The notes under the pieces are model-generated. The model did no database searches, was not told where the DNA came from, and saw only the letters and a program-made list of their open reading frames with translations. Shown piece after piece: positions 13,461 through 19,122 of a stretch of 22,105 nucleotides of DNA (its first letter is position 1; the number at the start of each line of letters is the position of its first letter). The stretch is taken from positions 1 through 22,105 of IMG/VR virus record IMGVR_UViG_3300038421_000026, one strand, 5' to 3'. The DNA is from a virus. The translations under genes and the position numbers were made by a program.

Positions 13461-13548
13461 GGATTGAGCGGACAGGCGAGCAGAAAGGACCACCAAGCGG
13501 ATACTTCTGCAATAACCCTTGATTTTGCCTAATCGCCGCCGCTCATCC
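13461..13548. other. Compact nested stem structure at the end of the replication genes
   Basis: GGAT-T-GAGCGG (13461-13471) pairs with CCGCTCATCC (13539-13548) with one bulged base; inside, GGCGA (13475-13479) pairs with TCGCC (13533-13537); inside that, GCAGAA (13480-13485) pairs with TTCTGC (13505-13510). AAGG in the loop could pair with CCTT (13517-13520). The outer arm overlaps the last codons of the helicase-loader-like gene. No T-tract follows. A structured 3'-end RNA, processing element or origin structure are all possible. Confidence 0.5.
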
Positions 13549-13971
13549 AAAACGTTTAATCTGTTTCTTTAGTTTTTCCCTTTTTTCCTCAAATTCTTTC
13601 GCTTTTTCTCGTTCAAGAAAAGGTTTTAGGTTTTCCTCTTTAGAACCAATTATTTTTTGAATTTCAGATAGGATTTGTTTTGCTCGTTCCGGAGATATTG
13701 GTTCTTCTTTATATTCAAGTTGATTTTGAGTATATTTTAACTCTGCGTTTTGTCTTATAAAATTATACAATTCTATTGGTTTCGGGAAAAAAGAAAGGGA
13801 TTTAATTGCTTCGTTTACGGCAGATTCAAATTCATTAATATTTATTGTTTGAAATTCTTCCCAATAAATATCAGTTCTAAGGGCTTCATCTTTATCTGCC
13901 AGATTTGTCGGAAATGTTACCCTTAGCCTTCTCATCAATAAGCTGAATTTCTTTCTGTCTTCTTCTTTCAT
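13543..13971 (-). CDS. Helicase-loader / replisome-organiser-like protein
   Basis: 142 aa. The N-terminal half (FSLLMRRLRVTF, then ALRTDIYWEEFQTININEFE, AIKSLSFFPKPIELYNFI) matches the pattern of phage replication proteins in which a helical domain scores partial replication intermediates and loads helicase (G39P/loader-like); the match is by pattern, not search. The C-terminal half is a long charged helix ending KREKLKKQIKRFG. AAAGGAG stands 7 bases before the ATG. The gene overlaps the upstream DUF1376 gene by 80 bases in another frame, an unusually long overlap for this window. Confidence 0.65.
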   Translation of the reverse strand: MKEEDRKKFSLLMRRLRVTFPTNLADKDEALRTDIYWEEFQTININEFESAVNEAIKSLSFFPKPIELYNFIRQNAELKYTQNQLEYKEEPISPERAKQILSEIQKIIGSKEENLKPFLEREKAKEFEEKREKLKKQIKRFG

Positions 13972-14704
13972 CTTGTATCTCCTTTGTTTTTAACCATAGA
14001 GCCTCTCCATCTAATGGGTCCCCAATCTTAAGTTTATTGATCTGACTTTTAAAAACTCCTATGGTATATCCTGATTTAAGGATAAATTTATCCTCACTAC
14101 AAAAAAATAATTCAAGTAATTCTTTTAGTTCCTCAAAAGAAATAATCTTTAGAAGATTTTTAATTAAAGTTCCATCTTTTCCCCATTCAATCACAGGTTC
14201 TATTCCAAAATAAAACTTAAACCTTTCTCCATAATGAGTGAGGAATTTTTTAACCTCACTATGAGAAATAGATCTTTTATTATTTAAAGAAGAAGAAGAT
14301 GAAGATGAAGAGTTACTTTTCGGTTGTAACCCACTTGTAACCGGATGTATAACACCGGTTATTTTATCACCCCATCGTTTTTTAGCACTAAGTTTACCTT
14401 TTTGTACTTGTGATTCTCTATATTTACGTTGTGTTTCTCTTACTTCTTCTTGCTTTTTATTTATCAATTTTCCATTACCGTTTTCTGTCCACTTTTTGGA
14501 AATATTTTTAATAAAAATCTTTTCAAATTTTAATCGTTTTTCTCTCACAATCCTGGAAAGTTCCAAAGTATCAGAGGGCAAACCACCATTAACCCAAGAG
14601 TAATTTAATAATCGTTGATAGATTCCAACTTCCTCATTTGACCAACTTGCTGTGTCCATATCGAAATCTTGAGCATACATTTGATAGGCCGGACCATCTT
14701 GCAT
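13892..14704 (-). CDS. DUF1376 (YdaU-like) phage replication protein
   Basis: 270 aa. Residues ~8-45 (YQMYAQDFDMDTASWSNEEV, GIYQRLLNYSWVNGGLPSD) are the hallmark of the DUF1376 domain found in phage and prophage replication initiation proteins. A linker with eight consecutive serines (residues ~130-140, encoded by GAA/GAT-type repeats on the plus strand) separates it from a helical C-terminal domain (FKFYFGIEPVIEWGKD, then LKELLELFF). The start is ATG 14702-14704, with GAAGAG about 10 bases upstream; the TTG three codons earlier overlaps the upstream stop. It probably binds origin DNA and works with the loader-like protein. Confidence 0.75.
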   Translation of the reverse strand: MQDGPAYQMYAQDFDMDTASWSNEEVGIYQRLLNYSWVNGGLPSDTLELSRIVREKRLKFEKIFIKNISKKWTENGNGKLINKKQEEVRETQRKYRESQVQKGKLSAKKRWGDKITGVIHPVTSGLQPKSNSSSSSSSSLNNKRSISHSEVKKFLTHYGERFKFYFGIEPVIEWGKDGTLIKNLLKIISFEELKELLELFFCSEDKFILKSGYTIGVFKSQINKLKIGDPLDGEALWLKTKEIQDERRRQKEIQLIDEKAKGNISDKSGR

Positions 14705-14709
14705 TTTTA

Positions 14710-14871
14710 TCAAGCTCTTCTTACAAAATTTCTCTTAAACCTGGTATTGTACTTTTGCCCAATTAGCATATCCAGAAACAAGAAATACCGTTCTCCACAA
14801 ATGAGACATCGAATCTCACTATGGTCAATCACCATTGGTCCTCTGCATTTGAGGCAGAAAAGATAATGCAT
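14710..14871 (-). CDS. 53 aa zinc-ribbon mini-protein
   Basis: ATG 14869-14871 to TGA 14710-14712. The product starts MHYLFCLKCRGPMVI and continues with CLICGERYFLFLDM and a basic tail KYNTRFKRNFVRRA. Cys6/Cys9 and Cys22/Cys25 form a classical treble-clef-like or rubredoxin-like ribbon. The stop lies 5 bases before the DUF1376 start, so the two are co-expressed. A hairpin (14880-14904) lies just upstream of the start. Only a weak CAGG ribosome binding site is present. Confidence 0.65.
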   Translation of the reverse strand: MHYLFCLKCRGPMVIDHSEIRCLICGERYFLFLDMLIGQKYNTRFKRNFVRRA

Positions 14872-14879
14872 TTTAATTT

Positions 14880-14904
14880 GCCTGTCTATTCAGACCGGAC
14901 AGGC
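14880..14904 (-). promoter_or_regulatory. Hairpin in the leader of the replication operon
   Basis: GCCTGTC (14880-14886) pairs perfectly with GACAGGC (14898-14904) around an 11-base loop. On the minus strand it ends 8 bases before the ATG at 14871, where it could occlude or set the spacing of ribosome entry. On the plus strand it precedes an orphan AAGGAGG (14915-14921) with no good start codon after it. Confidence 0.45.
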
Positions 14905-14938
14905 ACGGGCTATAAGGAGGATCGGAGAGAAAAATTAA

Positions 14939-15029
14939 TTGGTGGGAGTTTACGTAGTTCATCTCAATTATCGGCTTAGCCCACCATATCAGGGTTACCC
15001 AGCGGAGATGTTCTCGATACTCTCACCAA
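14939..15029. other. Structured inverted-repeat element between divergent operons
   Basis: TTGGTGGGAG (14939-14948) pairs with CTCTCACCAA (15020-15029; nine Watson-Crick pairs and one G-T). Inside, CATCTC (14960-14965) pairs with GAGATG (15005-15010), and the inner loop holds two mini-hairpins, GGCttaGCC and GGGttaCCC. TGGTGGG could instead pair with CCCACCA (14980-14986), giving two mutually exclusive folds. It lies in the 304-base gap between the replication operon and the rightward operon. It could be a cis-regulatory RNA or an origin structure. The 110 bases to its right are AT-rich with nothing else seen before the promoter. Confidence 0.5.
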
Positions 15030-15139
15030 ATTTTGGAATGAAATTATTTTAAGTCTTTTGTTAAAAAAGTCAAGAAAAAATTGAAAGATTAAAATATTCT
15101 AATCTGATTGTAATTAAATGCACAAGAAAATTAAAACGC

Positions 15140-15168
15140 TTGACAAATTAAAAAAGATTTTTTATTAT
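15140..15168 (+). promoter_or_regulatory. Strong sigma-70 promoter of the rightward operon
   Basis: TTGACA (15140-15145), an exact 17-base spacer and TATTAT (15163-15168) form a near-perfect promoter. Initiation is expected at about 15175, immediately before the ATG at 15176, so the first transcript would be leaderless or nearly so. Confidence 0.8.
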
Positions 15169-15175
15169 CTTAATC

Positions 15176-15331
15176 ATGAAAATCAAAGTTGAACTTTATA
15201 AGTGCCTGCGCTGTGGATATGATTGGATCGGAAGGCTTGACCGTCTACCAAAGCAGTGCGCCCATTGTCATTCGACAAGGTGGAATATTCCAAGAAAAGA
15301 CAATCTCAATCAAAGGAGAAATAGAATTTAA
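15176..15331 (+). CDS. 51 aa zinc-ribbon protein, leaderless
   Basis: ATG 15176 to TAA 15329-15331. The product begins MKIKVELYKCLRCGYDWIGR and continues RLPKQCAHCHSTRWNIPRK. CLRC (Cys10, Cys13) and CAHC (Cys28, Cys31) form a zinc ribbon typical of small bacterial and phage regulators. There is no ribosome binding site; the -10 box is 7 bases upstream, so translation from a leaderless message is inferred. A longer open frame on the same strand from 15189 overlaps it out of frame and is better explained by the downstream HNH gene with its own start at 15333. Confidence 0.7.
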   Translation: MKIKVELYKCLRCGYDWIGRLDRLPKQCAHCHSTRWNIPRKDNLNQRRNRI

Positions 15332-15332
15332 T

Positions 15333-15707
15333 ATGACGAAATTGTTCCATCAAAATAAATTACTTCTTCTTGAATCTTGCGAACATAGGTGTTCAATGTG
15401 CGGAAAGAAAACTAACCAAATACATCATTTGGATAAAAATAGAAACAATAATGAAATAACGAATCTAATCGTTACGTGTTCTGGTTGCCATAAATTAATA
15501 TTTCATTCCATAAAAAAACCTGACTTTAATAATCCAGTTTTGAAACTTCTTATGATTGCTCACATTCCAAGAAAAAAAATAATTCAATTAACAGGTATAT
15601 CCAGTTCAAGAATATCTGACATTATAAGGGGCAAAATTACAAAAGAACAAAGGAAGGCTTTTTTTAATGCCTTTGGCATTGATACCTGGGAGTGGGATGA
15701 GAAATGA
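15333..15707 (+). CDS. HNH endonuclease with C-terminal HTH
   Basis: 124 aa from ATG 15333, which has GGAG 14 bases upstream; a longer frame to 15189 would overlap the zinc-ribbon gene and lacks a site. CSMC (Cys20, Cys23), IHHLD (His31, His32, Asp34), an Asn at 44 and CSGCH (Cys49, Cys52, His53) make a zinc-bound HNH nuclease. The C-terminal IPRKKIIQLTGISSSRISDI (80-99) is a helix-turn-helix. This architecture is typical of free-standing homing endonucleases in phages. The stop overlaps the next gene by four bases. Confidence 0.75.
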   Translation: MTKLFHQNKLLLLESCEHRCSMCGKKTNQIHHLDKNRNNNEITNLIVTCSGCHKLIFHSIKKPDFNNPVLKLLMIAHIPRKKIIQLTGISSSRISDIIRGKITKEQRKAFFNAFGIDTWEWDEK

Positions 15708-16324
15708 TACGAGATGATTTAACTGGACGAAAGTTTGGAAAATTAACCGTTCTTAATCAAGCTCCCAATCGGGGTAAAAGGATATATTGGAACGTTATTT
15801 GTGATTGTGGAAAGAAAAAAGAAGTCGGGGCTTCACCGTTGAGGGATGGAAGAACGGTTTCTTGTGGTTGTATCAGAATAATTCATGGTCTCTGTAATAC
15901 AAAAATCCATTCTATTTGGAATGGTATGCGTCAACGATGCAACAATCCCAAAAATCCACGATACCATCAATATGGTGGTAGAGGCATTAAAATATGTGAT
16001 CGATGGGATTCATTTAAAAATTTCCTAACCGATATGGGTATACTTCCTAATGGAATGTCTCTTGACCGTATAGATATTAACGGGAATTATGAACCAACCA
16101 ATTGTCGATGGGCCACTCAATTTCAGCAATCTAACAACATGAGAAAAAATATGAGATTAAGATTTAAAGGAAAAGTATTTACCCTATCTGAAATATCTAA
16201 AATTACAGGTATTCATAAAGATACACTCCGAGTTAGAATTAAAAGACATTGGCCTTATCAAAAATTATTTAATTTCCCAAAATGGGTAAGACACGATCTT
16301 ACGCCTTCTGTAAATAAAGGATGA
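15704..16324 (+). CDS. HNH/AP2-type homing endonuclease-like protein
   Basis: 206 aa. The N-terminus has a CDCG...CGC cluster (Cys33, Cys35, Cys54, Cys56). The core reads HSIWNGMRQRCNNPKNPRYH, YGGRGIKICDRW, then SLDRIDINGNYEPTNCRWAT (residues 119-138), a pattern very common in phage HNH-like/AP2 DNA-binding endonucleases. A C-terminal HTH lies at ~158-182 (TLSEISKITGIHKDTLRVRI). Members of this group nick or cut DNA and spread to neighbouring loci. It is coupled (ATGA) to the preceding HNH gene, so two different homing-type enzymes lie in tandem. Confidence 0.75.
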   Translation: MIRDDLTGRKFGKLTVLNQAPNRGKRIYWNVICDCGKKKEVGASPLRDGRTVSCGCIRIIHGLCNTKIHSIWNGMRQRCNNPKNPRYHQYGGRGIKICDRWDSFKNFLTDMGILPNGMSLDRIDINGNYEPTNCRWATQFQQSNNMRKNMRLRFKGKVFTLSEISKITGIHKDTLRVRIKRHWPYQKLFNFPKWVRHDLTPSVNKG

Positions 16325-16451
16325 AATGGAATCAGGTTAAAAAAAATGAATCAAATCAAAAATAGAATGACTCCAAAGCAATTATTAATCTTTGCAATTC
16401 GAGTGATTTGTTATGGCAATTTTTTTAGAACAATGAAAGGAGAAATGAAAA

Positions 16452-16649
16452 ATGAAAAAAACATCATGCATAGCTCTGGCAGACGGGGATCGAATTAATC
16501 TAATTATTATGAAAGGTGAGAAAGGATATTCAGCGTTTGCTAAAGTATTGAAGACCATTGATAAAAAGGGATTTATGTCGTGGTATGGAGATGTTACAAC
16601 GGCAGATGGCAAAGAACAAAGTGGCCTAATCATAACCTGTAAGCCATAA
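16452..16649 (+). CDS. Hypothetical 65 aa protein
   Basis: Not recognised. The product reads MKKTSCIALADGDRINLIIM, then KGEKGYSAFAKVLKTIDKKG and TTADGKEQSGLIITCKP. It looks like a small all-beta domain. AAAGGAG lies 9 bases before the ATG, which strongly supports expression. It sits between the HNH pair and the structured segment. The C-terminal half has a strand-turn-strand layout, but no motif. Confidence 0.55.
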   Translation: MKKTSCIALADGDRINLIIMKGEKGYSAFAKVLKTIDKKGFMSWYGDVTTADGKEQSGLIITCKP

Positions 16650-16757
16650 CCATAATAAGCCTAAGCATATCAGGCATTTTAATAGTGATATTATTAAGAA
16701 TGAATTAAAGATGAATCATCAAAAAATTACTATTTCTTCTGAGTCTAAACGTAAGAC

Positions 16758-16973
16758 CCTCAAATCGGCTTCGGGCTGAGGCGTAGGGCAGGGAGACTGT
16801 GAGGAAGAATTAATCCAAGGTGGCTGGGATGCCATAGGAAGCAATGGATAGGTGATTCACAACGGAGGAATATCTAAATAAAGCCGTTCGGAAGGGACAC
16901 AGCCCGTGAACCAAGCGGGACAAAAGAAGGAAAGGTGGGGGATTGATAATAAGGGGGAATCGATCAACGGCTT
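16758..16973 (+). ncRNA. Candidate structured RNA or regulatory leader
   Basis: A 340-base gene-free stretch (16650-16990) whose right two thirds are more GC-rich and purine-rich than the surroundings. Pairings: CCTCA (16758-16762) with TGAGG (16777-16781); ATCCA (16813-16817) with TGGAT (16845-16849), enclosing TGGC (16821-16824) with GCCA (16831-16834); AAGCCGTT (16881-16888) with AACGGCTT (16966-16973), which encloses GATTGAT (16941-16947) with ATCGATC (16959-16965, one G-T). AACGG at 16861-16865 could compete for CCGTT. The ribosome binding site of the next gene follows immediately. No known RNA family was identified by eye. Bases 16650-16757 are AT-rich with nothing seen. Confidence 0.6.
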
Positions 16974-16990
16974 AGAAAGGAGGGATTAAA

Positions 16991-17203
16991 ATGATTACCA
17001 CCAAAGAAAAACAATTACTCAAAGATTGCGTTGATCTAATGTGGAGATGTTACCAGGAAGTCGCACATACTCCAGAAGATGATCATTGGAGCCGGATAGC
17101 GATGCAGGCAAAAGACTTACATCAATCGATCCTTAACGAAGGGATAGAATATGCCATTTCTGATTTGTCAGAAATCCAAACAGAAAATGAAAGTAGACAT
17201 TAA
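16991..17203 (+). CDS. Hypothetical acidic helical 70 aa protein
   Basis: Not recognised. The sequence is helical and acidic (KEKQLLKDCVDLMWRCYQEV, later WSRIAMQAKDLHQSILNEGI and EIQTENESRH). AGAAAGGAGGG lies 7 bases before the ATG and directly abuts the right arm of the long-range stem of the upstream structured RNA, so its translation could be controlled by that structure. It resembles small helical early phage proteins that bind host factors, but this is only a composition-based impression. Confidence 0.55.
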   Translation: MITTKEKQLLKDCVDLMWRCYQEVAHTPEDDHWSRIAMQAKDLHQSILNEGIEYAISDLSEIQTENESRH

Positions 17204-17315
17204 AATTTGTTTCCACGCTCTATGTCCATATGTTCAGCTTCTTTCCGATGGAGAAGCGACTTGTATCTTTGAATCAAACTTACAAAAAGAAATTCAAAAA
17301 AGAAAGAAGAAATGA
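17187..17315 (+). CDS. 42 aa Cys-containing mini-protein
   Basis: ATG 17187 lies inside the 3' end of the 70 aa gene (17-base overlap). The product begins MKVDIKICFHALCPYVQLLS and ends in a basic tail KEIQKRKKK. Cys8, His10, Cys13 and Cys26 could bind one zinc ion. The ribosome binding site is weak, so coupling to the upstream gene is assumed. The stop overlaps the next ATG (ATGA). The function is unknown. Confidence 0.5.
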   Translation: MKVDIKICFHALCPYVQLLSDGEATCIFESNLQKEIQKRKKK

Positions 17316-17395
17316 AAACAATCCTAAAATTATTCATACCTGCTATAATATACATTGGGATCGTAGTTTGGATAATTGAGAAAGTAGCTAAATAA
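17312..17395 (+). CDS. 27 aa single-span membrane peptide
   Basis: ATG overlaps the previous stop (ATGA), with AGAAAGAAG as a weak site. The peptide is almost entirely one hydrophobic helix: after MKTILK come LFIPAIIYIGIVVWII and a charged tail EKVAK, so the N-terminus and the C-terminus both carry lysines. It could insert in the inner membrane, as do known small phage membrane peptides. Nothing else can be assigned. Confidence 0.45.
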   Translation: MKTILKLFIPAIIYIGIVVWIIEKVAK

Positions 17396-17399
17396 AAAT

Positions 17400-17654
17400 A
17401 TGCAAGAATTCTGGTTCAAAGGCCAACGAAAAATAATCCGACGCAAGAAAATTAAGGCTTTCCTCTGGGGTCTTGTCATTGGTGCAATTATTTTCTTGCC
17501 TTGTGGGTATAGATGGAGGATGGCTCAAACCGAGAAGAATTATCAAATTGAGATTGGAAAATTAAAAAATAAGATAGTCATTTTCCAATCAACCTGGACT
17601 CCAATAAAAGAAAAATCAATTATGCAAGAAAAGAGAGAGAAAATAAAAAAATGA
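17400..17654 (+). CDS. 84 aa membrane protein with cytosolic-basic N-terminus
   Basis: A very basic N-terminus (KGQRKIIRRKKIK) is followed by one membrane span at about residues 20-37 (AFLWGLVIGAIIFLPCGY) and a helical, charged remainder (AQTEKNYQIEIGKLKNK and on). The topology would be inside-basic, outside-helical, like inner-membrane spanin subunits, but no lipoprotein partner overlaps it, so that name is not used. It starts 4 bases after the previous stop with no clear ribosome binding site. Confidence 0.55.
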   Translation: MQEFWFKGQRKIIRRKKIKAFLWGLVIGAIIFLPCGYRWRMAQTEKNYQIEIGKLKNKIVIFQSTWTPIKEKSIMQEKREKIKK

Positions 17655-17663
17655 GGAAATTAC

Positions 17664-17855
17664 ATGCTTACCAAACTAAAGATTTCATTCCTTAAATGGC
17701 AGATCCGGCATTTAGCCAAAGGGTATCACTTGGCCAAAAATCCTGTTCGTATTCCGAGAAAAAGGCATACATTGGAGAATACGATTACTGAGGAATATCA
17801 GCGACAAGCCATTGAAGGGAAGTTGCTTAAGGAATTGATGGGGAATGGAGATTAA
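17664..17855 (+). CDS. Hypothetical basic 63 aa protein
   Basis: ATG 17664 has GAGG 8 bases upstream. The product begins MLTKLKISFLKWQIRHLAKG and continues with basic KNPVRIPRKRHTLENTITEE and a helical C-terminus (YQRQAIEGKLLKELMGNGD). The first 20 residues form an amphipathic helix, and the centre is strongly positive. It is not recognised; nucleic acid or membrane surface binding are possible. A 14-codon frame at 17651-17695 overlaps its start and is not called. Confidence 0.5.
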   Translation: MLTKLKISFLKWQIRHLAKGYHLAKNPVRIPRKRHTLENTITEEYQRQAIEGKLLKELMGNGD

Positions 17856-17856
17856 T

Positions 17857-17964
17857 ATGGACGAACTCATTGAAGTAATCAAAGAGATTGCTGATCCTTG
17901 GGGATGGGTAAGATCCATAGAAAAATTGCCAAAGGAGGAAGAAGATGGAAACACTAGCAACTAA
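17857..17964 (+). CDS. 35 aa acidic mini-protein overlapping the recombination gene
   Basis: ATG 17857 has GGAGATTAAT just upstream. The product is MDELIEVIKEIADPWGWVRS followed by IEKLPKEEEDGNTSN, an acidic helix with a WGW turn. Its last 20 bases overlap the start of the 293 aa gene, whose ribosome binding site (AAAGGAGG) lies within this frame, so ribosome passage may help open that site. It may be a real peptide or a coupling leader. Confidence 0.4.
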   Translation: MDELIEVIKEIADPWGWVRSIEKLPKEEEDGNTSN

Positions 17965-18826
17965 AGATATTACCGTTTACAGAGACCCAAAGGTAGTTCT
18001 TGAAGAAGCCCATAGAGCAGCGGAGGCTCTTACTGATGTCGTAAAGGCCAAGCCTAAAAAAGTCATTATCAATGATGAACAATATCTGGAATTTGAAGAT
18101 TGGCAGACTCTTGGTCGATTCTATGGTCTTACTGTTAAGGTCGAATGGACAAAGCCCGTTAACATGGAAGGTGTTCGAGGATGGGAGGCCCAGGCTGTTG
18201 TTCTTGATCGAGAAGGAAATATCATCAGTAGTGCTGAAGCCATGTGTCTAAATGATGAGGAAAAGTGGTCGACAAAGGCAAAATATGAATATCAATATGT
18301 ACTTAAAGATGGATCGAAGATGACAAACGATCCTCCAAAAGATCAAATGATATGGGTTGAGAACCCCAATAAGCCAGGCAAAAGAATGCCTAAAAAGGAA
18401 CGTGTTAAAATTGCAGATCAACCCGTACCATCTTTCCAACTTCGATCTATGTCTCAAACGAGAGCTTGTGCAAAGGCATTTAGAAATGTATTGGCATGGG
18501 TTGTTGTCTTGGCCGGATATAAACCGACTCCAGCGGAAGAAATGCAGGAAGTTGTCGAGACGGAAGCAATTGAAACTATTGAATCTGAAAACAAGACCGA
18601 ATCTTACATCGAATCTATACCAGGCACCACGGAGAAATTACAAGATCAAATCAATTTCCTTGAAGAGATGGCAAAGTATCGAGTGAAGGTGGGGAGATCG
18701 AAATATGAAGAAATTCTTACTGGGAAATATACCTATATGAAAGCCGAAGATGTTTCAAAGAAAGAACAGCCTGAAATTCTTAAAGAGATGGAAGTCGCTT
18801 ATAAAGAAAGGACAGCGAAGAAATGA
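17945..18826 (+). CDS. Conserved phage protein, possible single-strand annealing protein
   Basis: 293 aa. The core (residues 40-200) has QYLEFEDWQTLGRFYGLTVK, then RGWEAQAVVLDREGNIISSA, WSTKAKYEYQ and SFQLRSMSQTRACAKAFRNV followed by LAWVVVLAGYKPTPAEEM. This SMxQTRAxAKAxRNxLAW signature occurs in a widespread phage protein group next to nucleases. The layout resembles Erf/Rad52-like annealing proteins (beta core followed by a conserved RxxAxxxA helix), which is inference. The C-terminal ~90 residues are acidic and helical. AAGGAGG lies 6 bases before the ATG. The RecB-like exonuclease gene downstream fits a recombination pair. Confidence 0.6.
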   Translation: METLATKDITVYRDPKVVLEEAHRAAEALTDVVKAKPKKVIINDEQYLEFEDWQTLGRFYGLTVKVEWTKPVNMEGVRGWEAQAVVLDREGNIISSAEAMCLNDEEKWSTKAKYEYQYVLKDGSKMTNDPPKDQMIWVENPNKPGKRMPKKERVKIADQPVPSFQLRSMSQTRACAKAFRNVLAWVVVLAGYKPTPAEEMQEVVETEAIETIESENKTESYIESIPGTTEKLQDQINFLEEMAKYRVKVGRSKYEEILTGKYTYMKAEDVSKKEQPEILKEMEVAYKERTAKK

Positions 18827-19110
18827 ATAAGTTTATTTATCTTCCCTCATTGATCTTTGCTTATGTTTGGACTTGGATATGGGGAGGGTGGCGTTTTATC
18901 AAATATAGAAATAAAATTAATCCAAAATGGAGATGGTTTTTCGCTTTTGGATGGGGTCGTCATGAATCCCCACGACCTGTAATTTGTAATTGTGGATGGA
19001 TGGGGCCAGGGAGATGGTTAGTGCATACCTATGGTCCTTGTGGAGAAGATGACGTAGAACCTGTTGATGAATGCCCAAAATGTGGACAAGAGATAGGATG
19101 GAATTCATAA
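18823..19110 (+). CDS. Membrane-anchored zinc-ribbon protein, 95 aa
   Basis: An N-terminal membrane span (residues ~4-27: FIYLPSLIFAYVWTWIWGGW) is followed by an aromatic, basic juxtamembrane part and a C-terminal zinc ribbon, with CNCGW (Cys55, Cys57), His68, Cys73 and CPKCG (Cys84, Cys87). The topology puts the ribbon probably in the cytoplasm if the positive-inside rule applies (RFIKYRNK follows the span). The start overlaps the previous stop (ATGA). An unusual combination for a gene between two recombination genes; the role is unknown. Confidence 0.65.
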   Translation: MNKFIYLPSLIFAYVWTWIWGGWRFIKYRNKINPKWRWFFAFGWGRHESPRPVICNCGWMGPGRWLVHTYGPCGEDDVEPVDECPKCGQEIGWNS

Positions 19111-19122
19111 GGAGAAAAAATA

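Noticed and set aside
13461-13548. Twister-type ribozyme reading of the nested stem (CCTAA and AAGCGG segments)
   Set aside because: The order and the remaining conserved positions of known twister ribozymes could not be matched on either strand, so no ribozyme is claimed.
14940-15053. Short GTG/TTG frame after the orphan AAGGAGG at 14915
   Set aside because: The start codon is too far from the site and the frame overlaps the inverted-repeat structure; the peptide has no recognisable features.
15189-15332. N-terminal extension of the first HNH gene
   Set aside because: The extension overlaps the leaderless zinc-ribbon gene out of frame and has no ribosome binding site; the HNH frame has a start at 15333 with GGAG upstream.
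16346-16507. 53-codon plus-strand frame from ATG 16346
   Set aside because: No ribosome binding site, overlap with the well-initiated 65 aa gene, and no recognisable motif; it cannot be separated from chance.
17400-17855. Spanin pair reading of the adjacent membrane and basic proteins
   Set aside because: The 84 aa protein has a suitable topology, but the neighbour has no lipobox and there is no endolysin or holin family match nearby.
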